Assembly (NCBI GenBank): GCA_025617375.2 | Contig: JAMYGW020000007.1 | Span: forward strand, 434,001-498,000 | DNA length: 64,000 nt | Origin: Acarospora socialis | Lineage: Eukaryota; Ascomycota; Lecanoromycetes; Acarosporales; Acarosporaceae | Direction of reading: 5' to 3' | Shown here: piece by piece, positions 24,280 to 33,231 of the stretch | Position numbering within the stretch: the stretch's first letter is position 1 | How the letters are laid out: each line of letters begins with the position of its first letter | Position numbers and translations under genes: made by a program | The notes under the pieces: model-generated | What the model saw: only the letters and a program-made list of their open reading frames with translations | Database searches by the model: none | Told to the model about the DNA's origin: nothing

Positions 24280-24684
24280 ATGATGCTGTCTTTCTTTTGT
24301 CCGGTGTGGATGGGGCCGGCGGCTTATTGCTTCGGCGTCGTCGTTTGCTGATGTTATACCCTAGCGTAGCGAAGAATGATGCTTTTCTCCCTTGCCAGTC
24401 CTCGATGCGTGATGTGTGATGTGTACTTGGTGAACGGCAGTGCTGTCTGACACTACGAAAACACGTGTGGTACTCGAACCACAGCTGGATGAAATCGATG
24501 CTCACTGACTCTGAGGCTCTACCCAGTACCCTAAGGTATCTACACCAAATGACCAACGCTTGCTTATCCATACAACTAACACCAAAGGTCTCCGTAGCCA
24601 TACTCTCTCCCACGCCCCAAAACCACACCTATCCTTCCACGTCCCTTCCCCCTTGCCCGCACCTTCAACCCCAACCCCCCTCCT
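24280..24684. other. Convergent intergenic stretch
   Basis: About 400 bases between the SEH1 stop and the stop of the next minus-strand gene. No gene is seen. Its right part is strongly C-rich and continues into the coding repeat of the next gene. Confidence 0.4.
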
Positions 24685-27549
24685 TTACACACCCAAAACC
24701 CACCTCCCCACCCCCAGCACCCCCCTCCCAAACGCCATCACCCCCGCCACGCACCTGCACACCCATCCCACAACCCTACACACTACCCCCAACACTCCCC
24801 CCAACACTCCCCCCAACACAGCCAGATACACCACCGCAAGCACGACTTCCCTAATCGCAGCAACGTACTCCTCCAATCCCGCATGTTGCTGTTCCTCAGT
24901 GAAGGTTAGAACTTTTATACTTTTGGAGGATGGATGCAGCGTCGCGAGGACGTGCTGGTTCATATGCAGGAGGGAGGTGAAAGCGTCGACGGCGAGGCGG
25001 GAGAAGGAGAAATGGAGGTTGCGCTCGAGGAGGTGGGCGGCGTCACGGAGGGCGTGGAGGGTGGTGAGGAGGGATGGGGGGGAGGGTGCGGTGGCGGTGG
25101 CGGTCACGGTTGAGGGGCGGGTGTTGGGGCGTGGATCTGGGTCGGTGCTAATGGTGGTGGTGGTAGTGGTGGTGGTGGGTGACAAGCAGCTGTCTGCGCT
25201 TTCGCCGAATGGGACGTCGCTGCTGCCGGGGTCGGGACGGATGGTTTTGGAGAGCTGGGCATGGTTTTCGTTCGGGAATGATGTATTGATATCTGCGATG
25301 TTCGTGTGCACTCTGGTGCTCTTGTCGGTCAAAGTTCGTAGCCTCGGTGTCTCAGCTTCAGTCTCGTGGATCGTCACGCCGCTGCTTTCTCCCGTCCTCT
25401 TCCCTCCGGTACGGATGTCGCCATTGCCGTTGCCCAGGATCGGCCGAAACGGCTCTCTCTCTATGCCTCGCGTCGCGGGACCGCTCGCGCTCCTCTGGCC
25501 TCTCCGCATCCGCAGCTCGGAGCCCAGATCGAGATCGTCTGCTTTCTGGCACGGGTACGGTAGCGGATGGGACCCAGAGGCATACGTGGAAGCGTTCCGG
25601 TTTGGCGGCGTCCTCGGCCGTTGCGGATGGCCTGCCACGAGTGAGAGTGGCATACCAGACCTCTCCTGACTTCTCGGTTCCGATATCCCCGACGGGTGGC
25701 GTCTCGATGTCGAATCGTTTCCTGTGGCGGAGGCTGCGGGAGGTGCGGGCTGAAATCTCACTTTCGGAACGCGGCGTGACGGGATGTGGTTGTGAGGGAG
25801 GTTCGCTGGTTGACCGCTGTCGGTGCCGTCGAGACGAGGTAGACATGGGTGGGGAGGCGTGGTAGTGGTGGTGATGGATGTGGTGATGGCGGTGGATATG
25901 GTCGTGGGCAGAGGAACGGTCCGGACCAGGTTCGAGCTTTGATCGGGAGGCTTCGACCTCGGAACGCTGGCCTGACGTGGGTGGACGAGATTTACGGGAG
26001 GGAGGCGCTGGTTCAAGGTCTGAGAAGGCGGCTGTTGAACGTACGCGACTGTGTCTGTAGTCTCTCTGCTCTGCAGACGGTCGAGGTGGTGTTGGTGGTT
26101 CTCTGTATACCTCGTCGGGTGTGACAGGGATGGGGTAGCGTTCGTCTGGTAGGACCTTGCGTCCTGGCGAACCCCTAAAAAAGGATTCTCCTGATATTCA
26201 AAGCCACCATGATGTCCTGCACCCTGTTTCGAGACGTCGAGTACGGTGTTCCCGGGCGAGATGACCCTGGCTCTGAATCGCCGTTGTTGTTCCTTCCTTG
26301 GCGTAGGCATGGACGACGCTCGTGCCTGACTGTGTATTATGACCGTATCCGTCGACCCTTTTCTCTGACTTACTGCCGATCCCACCTCTTTTCTTTTGAT
26401 CTTATCCAGTTTCCTCGGCGGCGTGCTTGGGCCCTCCGGTGTCATTACCCTTGGCGTTGGTAATGTCTCTGGGTCTACCAAGGCATGACTTCCACCGACA
26501 TCATGACAGGCTTTTGCCACACTTCTGTGATAAGACTCAATCTGCTCTCTCGATAGCTGAACAGGTGTCGGCTCTTTCGCACTCGGCATGTTGACCACGA
26601 ACCTATCCTGTGTTTCTCCTATCGGAACACTTGATCTCCTTCTCTCCATGCCAGGTCTCATTGATTGTGCGACTGGCGTCATCGCCCTCGATCCTACCAG
26701 GCTCCAACCCTGATTATCTTGCATCCACCTTCCACTGTCGGTCCTTTCCATTCCGTTCTTATTCTTGGTTTCCATATCTCTCCACCCGGCAGTCTCTTCC
26801 CTTCTTCCCCTCGTCATATACCCACTCTCTGCACTCTCGCTCGTCGCATACGGACTCACCACGCCTGTCCTCGGATTCGCCCCCCTCGCCACTAACGTAT
26901 CGTCCCTACTCACCGTTCTCATCGTTCGGTGAATGCTCCCATCTCTACCCCTTCCACGGATCGTCTGCGCTTCCACCTCTCCGGCCGCTCCCCCCACCTG
27001 CTCTGTTCTCCCTTGCCCGGTCTTTACGCTGTCCTCTGTGTGCCGTCCATATGTTCGCCAACTGGAACTTGCCAACCGGTCGTACTCCGGTCGCGTCACG
27101 TTGTTGCTCTGGGCTAAACCCTCCACTGGACTTGAGCTTCGATTCTTTCGCGGGTATAGTGATGGCCCAGCACTTTCACTCCGCTTCTTCCTCCTGTAAC
27201 TCTTGCGCTTGGTCTGAGAGGGTGGTTTATCGAGGTAGCCGAAGACCTTGGCCGTGGCTTCGTCCGACCAGATGCCAGGTGCGACTTCGTACGGCTCTTC
27301 TTTTTCCGTGTTTGGCGCCGTCTCGTCTGGCTCTGGGTTTGCCTTATTGGATGCTTTTGTGGGTGCTTCGGGGCTGCGACCTTTGTTTTTTCGAAAGAAG
27401 TTGAGAGATAGTGAGGTCTTAAAAGATAGTGCAGTCGGAAAGGAAGATGTGCGCCGATGATATCGACGCTCGAGCACTTGTTTGGGATCCTGAGGGATAT
27501 GCAATCTGCCTGCTCTGAGCGAGGTCGAGGATGTTGGTGCTTCGTCCAT
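24685..27549 (-). CDS. Large disordered protein of unknown function with hydrophobic C-terminus
   Basis: A single long exon of 955 codons (954 aa) starting at MDEAPTSSTSLRAG. The open frame runs 16 codons further up, but only from a non-ATG codon. I recognise no family. Most of the protein is Arg/Ser/Pro/Thr-rich and predicted disordered, with a basic patch KRKSYRRKKRSES near residue 120 and a Thr run near residue 790. The last 150 residues are different: a helical block with NLHFSFSRLAVDAFTSLLHM, then AGLEEYVAAIREVVLAV and a Gly/Val/Leu-rich hydrophobic tail that could be one or two membrane segments. This layout suggests a membrane-anchored or membrane-associated scaffold, but that is inference. 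The tail is coded by a C-rich repetitive stretch on the plus strand (24720-24835). Confidence 0.7.
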   Translation of the reverse strand: MDEAPTSSTSLRAGRLHIPQDPKQVLERRYHRRTSSFPTALSFKTSLSLNFFRKNKGRSPEAPTKASNKANPEPDETAPNTEKEEPYEVAPGIWSDEATAKVFGYLDKPPSQTKRKSYRRKKRSESAGPSLYPRKNRSSSPVEGLAQSNNVTRPEYDRLASSSWRTYGRHTEDSVKTGQGRTEQVGGAAGEVEAQTIRGRGRDGSIHRTMRTVSRDDTLVARGANPRTGVVSPYATSESAESGYMTRGRREETAGWRDMETKNKNGMERTDSGRWMQDNQGWSLVGSRAMTPVAQSMRPGMERRRSSVPIGETQDRFVVNMPSAKEPTPVQLSREQIESYHRSVAKACHDVGGSHALVDPETLPTPRVMTPEGPSTPPRKLDKIKRKEVGSAVSQRKGSTDTVIIHSQARASSMPTPRKEQQRRFRARVISPGNTVLDVSKQGAGHHGGFEYQENPFLGVRQDARSYQTNATPSLSHPTRYTENHQHHLDRLQSRETTDTVAYVQQPPSQTLNQRLPPVNLVHPRQASVPRSKPPDQSSNLVRTVPLPTTISTAITTSITTTTTPPHPCLPRLDGTDSGQPANLPHNHIPSRRVPKVRFQPAPPAASATGNDSTSRRHPSGISEPRSQERSGMPLSLVAGHPQRPRTPPNRNASTYASGSHPLPYPCQKADDLDLGSELRMRRGQRSASGPATRGIEREPFRPILGNGNGDIRTGGKRTGESSGVTIHETEAETPRLRTLTDKSTRVHTNIADINTSFPNENHAQLSKTIRPDPGSSDVPFGESADSCLSPTTTTTTTTISTDPDPRPNTRPSTVTATATAPSPPSLLTTLHALRDAAHLLERNLHFSFSRLAVDAFTSLLHMNQHVLATLHPSSKSIKVLTFTEEQQHAGLEEYVAAIREVVLAVVYLAVLGGVLGGVLGVVCRVVGWVCRCVAGVMAFGRGVLGVGRWVLGV
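24760..24835. repeat. C-rich minisatellite inside the coding tail
   Basis: A short tandem array of an AACACTCCCCCC-like 12-mer flanked by related C-rich sequence. On the coding (minus) strand it gives the repeated GGVLG-type residues of the hydrophobic tail. Confidence 0.6.
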
Positions 27550-27865
27550 GTCATATGTATGGACTGCCGAGGAATGTTTTGGTTGGCTGCATTCCAATCG
27601 TTGCTAGGCTGACGGACTTGGCTATCTGGCGTTACATGGTGGATGAGAAAAACGCGACACGGACAACGGAAGAGATGAACTGTTTGAATCCTGGTTCGTG
27701 GTGGGACGAGGAAGGTAACTAGGTAGGTGCGCTCCATGTTGTTGTTCCGAAAAGGGAAAGAACCCTTTCGTGAAGCAAGGACGGATATACAGATGCACAA
27801 CACAGACATCGAGATTTCTAGAGGCACTCCGATTGATTCTGAGCCTGTATAACTGGTTTTAACAA

Positions 27866-28069
27866 TTATACCGAAGTAACTGTTGTGGACTTGGATAAAA
27901 CATGCTGTCTCTCAAACTTCAAGCCAAGCTTCTTAGCCAAGCTCTTCTTCTCTTGTTCGGTTAGAACACTGCTCAACCTGAACACCAATTTCCAGAACGC
28001 TTCTGGCACGGCCAACTCGTAGCAGTACCAGTTTCACGTTCTCAGCGAAGCCTGGAGACGCCTGCCCAT
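27866..28069 (-). pseudogene. 67-codon open frame broken by one in-frame TGA, unknown
   Basis: Reading the minus strand from an ATG at 28069, the frame gives MGRRLQASLRT, a TGA at 28036-28034, then NWYCYELAVPEAFWKLVF and a Lys/Leu-rich helix with TEQEKKSLAKKLGL, ending at TAA (27868-27866). The composition after the TGA looks strongly protein-like. I do not recognise the family. It lies between the 954-aa unknown gene and NUR1, on the same strand as both. It could be a small gene with a missed exon, a decayed small gene, or chance. I see no splice pair that removes the TGA and keeps a normal intron length. Confidence 0.35.
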
Positions 28070-28142
28070 ACTCCACAAACATGCCTCTTCAAATCGTGCC
28101 TATGGGTGGTATCCTGATACATTCCTGCACAAACCCCGTCGT

Positions 28143-29555
28143 TCAGAATCTACCAGTCTCCCTCCTCGCAGGCGTACCCTGCAACTGCGCCCACCTTTGG
28201 CCCGCCGCCAGGGCATTCAGACCTCCGGGTACGCTACTCCGCTTCAGCGGACTTGGCGCCCTATCATACCTTTTGAACGGGCTCGCGTTTCTGTCCCTGT
28301 CGAAATTAGTAGACGCGCTCTTTCTGAGCGGTGAATTGGCGTGGGTGTATACGCCGAGGCTTCCTCCATCACCAAGACCGACGGTAGGGCGGAATTGGGG
28401 CTGACGGATTGCGGTACGAGGACGAATGGGCGATGAAGCGTCTCGGAGATGCGATGGTGTTTGGTAATTCGAAGTCATGTTGACGGAGTTGGAGATGCAT
28501 CTGGATGTGGTGGGACGCTGCGAGAGGCCGTCGGGATCGGTATGTTTTGCATAGTTTGGATTTGGGTTTGTATGAAAGCCTCTGTTTATGATCGTCACGG
28601 GTTGGTAGGTATCCACCGTATTACAGTCAAGGTCGTAAGGTCCGTCCGGTAGATCCTCTGTAGATGTGCTGAAACTGGAGAATTGGGTACCCACATCCCG
28701 CATCTTAGGCTGCGTTCTCGGATGTACGTATTTCGTGTCATATTCATGTAGAACTTCCTTATGGATTATAGCCGAATCTTTCGTTTGCTGAGAGAACGAA
28801 GACTGTAGGAGCATCAACTGTATTGAGAGTAGAGCCGCTAGAATGATAGTCGTCACTACAGTTGTACTCGGTCTCGGGTCCTGCGCTGCGGTTGGTAGGA
28901 ATAGCCAGTACACAAGCACATGGCCCGGACTGAACAGGCAGAATAGCCTTAGGCACAGTGGCAATGGATCCCACACCGAAAGTTCCCAGACATCCCTCGT
29001 GGCGTCCGCATGCGCTCTTGCCTCTGCCGTAGTAGATGCCAGAATGTTTGACAGGAACCGGAGAGGTGACGAGGAGAGAGGTGACGAATCTACTCTTACA
29101 CGGTGCGCCGAAGGTGTGTTAGGAACATCGTCGATAGAGGTCTCGAAAAGCCGGTAATGTCGCTTCCGGCCAAAGGCATACAGAGCGTTGAGCAGGGAGA
29201 CGAGGGTGAGGAAATGCACGACAAAAGAAGCCTAAATCAGTCGTCAGTCATACAACATACGAGTCCCATACTTGGTCACAAAAGTACTCACGAACCAGCT
29301 CAACCATCCACTGCCCCCGGCGTCATCCCCAAACACGTCATCTCCTCTCGTTCGTCCAGACCTACCGCCCGTGTTGGCTCGGGCAATCAGGAAAACGAAG
29401 TTGAATATGATCCCTAGGGGTAAGGCCCAAGCTTTTTGCCATTGATCCCAATCATTCGAGTCAAACTCTTCTGAAAGCCAGAGCAAGAAGTCAAGTGGAT
29501 TGAGGTAAGTCTTTATGCGCTCTGCCAGCGGCTGGCGACGTACAAGCCGCGGCAT
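28143..29555 (-). CDS. NUR1: Nur1/Mug154-family nuclear rim protein
   Basis: Two exons on the minus strand, 29555-29292 and 29231-28143, separated by a 60-nt intron (GTGAGT...TTTAG); together 451 codons (450 aa). The N-terminus MPRLVRRQPLAERIKTYLNP and DFLLWLSEEF, the first membrane segment (LPLGIIFNFVFLIARA), then FGRKRHYRLFETSIDDVPNT, SSPLSSSPLRFLSNIL and the strongly conserved block DVWELSVWDPLPLCLRLFCL match the Nur1/Mug154 family. A second hydrophobic pair follows (HVLVYWLFLP and TTIILAALLSIQLML), then EVLHEYDTKYVHPR. The C-terminal third is Ser/Arg/Pro-rich. In yeast Nur1 works at the inner nuclear membrane in rDNA anchoring and silencing; that role is transferred by family only. It is paired head to head with VMA7. 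Confidence 0.88.
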
Positions 29556-29837
29556 ATTGTGCAGCGCAATTTATATCGTTCGTCGTAGACTTGACGTCTC
29601 ATCAGAGATACAGGCAGATACCTTGACAATCTATCCTGTAATGCAACACGGGCTTCGGTATTCTTTCTCGTGGTGAGGTCTTTGTTTACAGACTCGGAGG
29701 CAGAGGGACCTTGCCCGTTAAGTTTAGGCGAATCTTAGCGTGTTCTAGAAGACGGGTCCTAGCTTTCAACAGGGGTCTAGATACCTTGAGCATCATCAAG
29801 CGCGAGACGAGCTCCCAACTGGGACTATCAGGACAGC
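29556..29837. promoter_or_regulatory. Bidirectional promoter, NUR1 / VMA7
   Basis: About 280 bases separate the divergent ATG codons of the two genes; no other gene is seen. Confidence 0.5.
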
Positions 29838-30411
29838 ATGGCAGCTCCTCCGTCGCAATACAAGGACAGGCACTTCCTAGCAGTAATCGGAGATGAGGTA
29901 TACTGAAACTCTAAGTCAGTCCCCACAAAGTAGCCACACAGCTAACAAGAACCCAAGGACTCCGTCACAGGCTTGCTTCTCGCAGGCATAGGTGTACGTT
30001 TCTTCTCGCTCCGTACATGCTAGGCACCGTGTTTGAAGTGCCTGCTCTGACTGAAAGGATCTAGCACGTAACACAACCACCAGACTCCCAGAAGAACTTC
30101 CTCGTCGTCGATGCAAAAACCGAGACCTCCACCATCGAAGCAGCCTTCGACAGCTATACTCGTGACCGCAAAGACATAGCCATCTTGCTCATCAATCAGC
30201 ATGTACGTCATGTTTCTACGTCCACGAAGTTGTTCAGATGGTAGGCAGGGCTGACGGTGTTGGTGGGTAGATCGCGGAGAGGATACGGCATAAGGTCGAA
30301 ACATATACGGAGGCGTTTCCGGCGCTTCTGGAGATACCAAGCAAGGACCACCCGTATGATCCGGAGAAAGATAGTGTCTTGCGGAGGGTGAGAAGATTAT
30401 TCGGGGAGTAA
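29838..30411 (+). CDS. VMA7: V-type proton ATPase subunit F
   Basis: A stalk subunit of the V1 sector of the vacuolar proton pump. The gene is split into four small exons: 29838-29897, 29958-29993, 30065-30202 and 30271-30411, adding to 125 codons (124 aa; the family is about 115-125). The joined protein begins [20 protein letters not shown], continues [32 protein letters not shown] and DYTR-like [17 protein letters not shown], and ends with [20 protein letters not shown] plus [19 protein letters not shown], the DIAILLINQ strand and the [15 protein letters not shown] block are diagnostic. Introns are 60, 71 and 68 nt with GT-AG ends; the first has CTAAC before AAG. All junctions are in phase. 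The second exon is only 36 nt. Confidence 0.96.
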
Positions 30412-30796
30412 AGTGGTCATTATGCTGGTTGTGTAGAATATGGGTAGTTGGAGTTACTTCACAGCAATGGACGAAAGCCAGAGCGTTCCCAGATTTGCCT
30501 CGAACGATTCCCACACAGCATATCTCCTGCGTGACACTCGAAGGATATCAAACATGTGCAATGCATTAGGCCTGTCTAAGACCACCAGAGAAGAACGCCT
30601 ATAGATGGGTACAACGCCCTGGGGGCAAACCACATCATGCAACTAATGCGGTAAACGTTTGAGTAATCCGTCTGTCGCAGAACACACGCCGTCGTACTCC
30701 ACCTCGGCATTAAGCCCTTCATTACACGCATGAAGCTCCATCCGTCCTATATACTGCCCCGGATCGGCGATTCGCGAGTAGCTCACCTCCTCTTCC
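30412..30796. other. Convergent intergenic stretch
   Basis: About 385 bases between the VMA7 and NPC2 stop codons. Nothing beyond their 3' ends is seen. Confidence 0.4.
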
Positions 30797-31437
30797 TCAA
30801 AATTTCACCGTAGCCTTAAGACAAGTAATCTTCTCGTCATCTTTGGTATACACATCCACGAGCACGTGATAGGTCCCCTATTACGATATGTTAGTATCGA
30901 GTTTCTTCGAAGTAGCATCCGATGTGAAACACACCGGTGGGACTTGGCTGGGAAGTTCAACGATTTTCGTGATGTTGGTTTCTCCCTTCTTCAACGGGCA
31001 TTTCAGATCCACATTCTTAATCTGTTCGCACAGGTTTGCCTCTTGGTTGATCAAGGTGACCAGGTTCCACTTGACTTGTAGATGTACTTTAGCCCCTTCT
31101 TCGACATCTTGACTGAACGTTCCGGAGGCTTCGATGGTTAGATTTTTCCCACTGTGTTTGCAAGTATATCAGTGTCTGCGTTCTGAACTGGGAGAATACG
31201 TCATAGCCAACAAGCAGATTGGACATACGGTTTTGGTGGGTTTGGGCTCAGGTCAACGTGCTGAATAGCTAAGATGTTGTCGGAGGGGTCCTGGCAATAA
31301 ACTAGTGGATTGTCGCCTGGAACACTGAGGTCGGTGTCAGAGTCGAGAACGGCTTGATCGGCGCCGCCGAAAGAGATGGAGCTGCAGATGGAGAGAGCAG
31401 AGAAGGCGATGGTGAGAACTGCGGTGGAGAGCTTCAT
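30797..31437 (-). CDS. NPC2: NPC2/ML-domain sterol or phospholipid transfer protein
   Basis: A vacuolar or secreted lipid-transfer protein of the Niemann-Pick C2 (PG/PI-TP) family. Three exons on the minus strand: 31437-31229, 31151-30935 and 30877-30797, totalling 169 codons (168 aa). A signal peptide (about 1-22, MKLSTAVLTIAFSALSIC) precedes the mature protein. Diagnostic blocks are IQHVDLSPNPPKP/GKNLTIEASGTF (joined across intron one), VKWNLVTLINQE, LCEQIKNVDLKCPLKKGE and GTYHVLVDVYTKDDEKITC/LKATVKF after intron two. Four mature cysteines are present. Introns are 77 and 57 nt; the second has CTAAC before AATAG. An in-frame upstream extension exists, but the ATG at 31437 directly opens the signal peptide, so I start there. 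Confidence 0.95.
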
Positions 31438-33231
31438 GTTATGGCGCTGGTGAGTAGTGGGAATGGAGGTATTCGTAGAGGTGATGATGATTGCTTCATA
31501 CAAGTACGTATACCTACCTAGGTAGTAACTCCACGAAAAAGGTGCATGATCACACGCGACGGGAGATGCCGATCAGGAACCTAGGTCGGTACATTGGTAC
31601 CACTTCGTACTAACCTGAGATAATAAGGTTATCCAGTTTGTGTTCTAAACGACATGGTGTGCTTCAAATAAGAAAAGGTTGCCAGTCATTAATATTACTG
31701 ATGACTGCCACCTTCTCGTTGTACGAGTAGAATCTCCTGTCATCGTCCGCCTCAAAATACTAATGGGCGAATGTTACCAGGTATCTTCCGAAGTATTTGA
31801 CACTACTGAGTATCGTACCGTTACCGTAACATCGTCTTCGTTTCCAAGGTTTTGTTCAGTCGGTACGAAGTACTAGGTACCGTACCGAAGGTAACGTTAC
31901 CGTAGTTTTCTTTCCACCTACCTTACCTTAGTACTATCTACCCTGTACTGTACATAACATGACACAAACCGTCCCGTGACTTCAAAGGCGGCACGACCGG
32001 TATCTCCAGACCCACTTTTTCTGGGCCGCAAAAGCAAAAGACTCTTACAGCTGTCCGATTTGGCTGGCGCAAGCAGCAAAGAGAAGCAGCGCAGCAAATA
32101 ATAAACGAAGATGGCTACGGAGTACCTTACCTCGTCCTAGCACTAAAGCTACCGTCCATCAGCATCATCAACAGCAACACATTCCTCCATAACACCCTCT
32201 TCCCCGTTGTCGTCACTTTCATCATCCTACATCTTCCCTATTAACATCATCTTCTTCTCGACCTTCATTCATAACGACATGGCTCTCACAGAAGATACAA
32301 CAGCTTGCCCGGCACCTAAACGGAGGCCTCCGTCAACAATATCATCCGTCCTCTTCGTTCTCCGGCTCTGCCAGCTCAAGAGGAAACTCAACACCGCAGC
32401 CGACAATAATATGGGGTGAAGTCTCAGCATCGTCACAAGGCTGCCTCTGCTGTTTCTTTCCCTCCTCTGACTACATACTCGACTTTGCCATCAGGGCAGT
32501 CACCATGTATTTTGAGTGGACTAAGTGGCGACGCTTATCTTACTAGGGTTACTTCTACTGGCTGGCATGCCCCTAGTCCAAAAAGGAAACGCTCGGCCCG
32601 GATCAGAATACACACCTTCACGGAAAGGATCCCAAGCACCTTTCTCTCACTCTCCTCCTCGATCGCCTTCCACCCACTCGGCTTCTACCTTCACCTCGCC
32701 TTCCATTCAACTCTGCGCTCCCTTCGAACATCAACAAATACCTTGCATCTTATCCTTCCGACTTCCGTGTCAAAGATCCACAACTAGCGCATCACTCTTC
32801 TTTGTAGGCCGCTAAAGAGAATTTACGTGCAACCGTCGCGGTCACTGCCTTTCATTTCACCCCACTCAGTCAAAGATCACCATTATATAGCCAGCTTACG
32901 ACTGTTATGAGATCTATGTCCTATGACCACTCTCGTTCGCCGATCCTGATCTCTCTCGCCGTGAACGCACAGCTGTTGTCCGTTCCTCAAGACACATCAT
33001 CGAGTCGCCTACTACTTCGCTTTGTCTTCTGAGATCATACCTGCTCAAGTGGATCGCTCTGCACTAAACGGCTTGATCAGTTCGTGCCAGATCATCCGAT
33101 CGATTCCCTTTTCGCCATCAGTCCTCATCGCGTTCCTTATATACCTCGTCATGCGACTCAGGCCTAGGGAACACTGATCTCATCCTCACATTCATCCTTA
33201 TCACTACAATCCAAAGGCTGTCTGTCATATT
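31438..33231. other. Intergenic region and probable long leader of the SET3-like gene
   Basis: About 1.8 kb. The left part has a GGTAC/CCGTAAC-rich patch (31815-31905). From about 32140 the plus strand is CT-rich and poor in start codons, as expected for a long 5' leader of the SET3-like gene. Small plus-strand frames at 32207-32815 have no recognisable product. Confidence 0.4.

Noticed and set aside
24440-24525. A GGTTCGAGTACC-like T-arm on the minus strand
   Set aside because: The stem and loop lengths do not fit a tRNA T-arm and no cloverleaf can be completed.
24560-25669. A 369-codon plus-strand frame opposite the 954-aa unknown gene
   Set aside because: Low-complexity Pro/Thr and Arg/Val-rich translation with no domain. 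The minus-strand frame is far longer and has an ordered C-terminal block.
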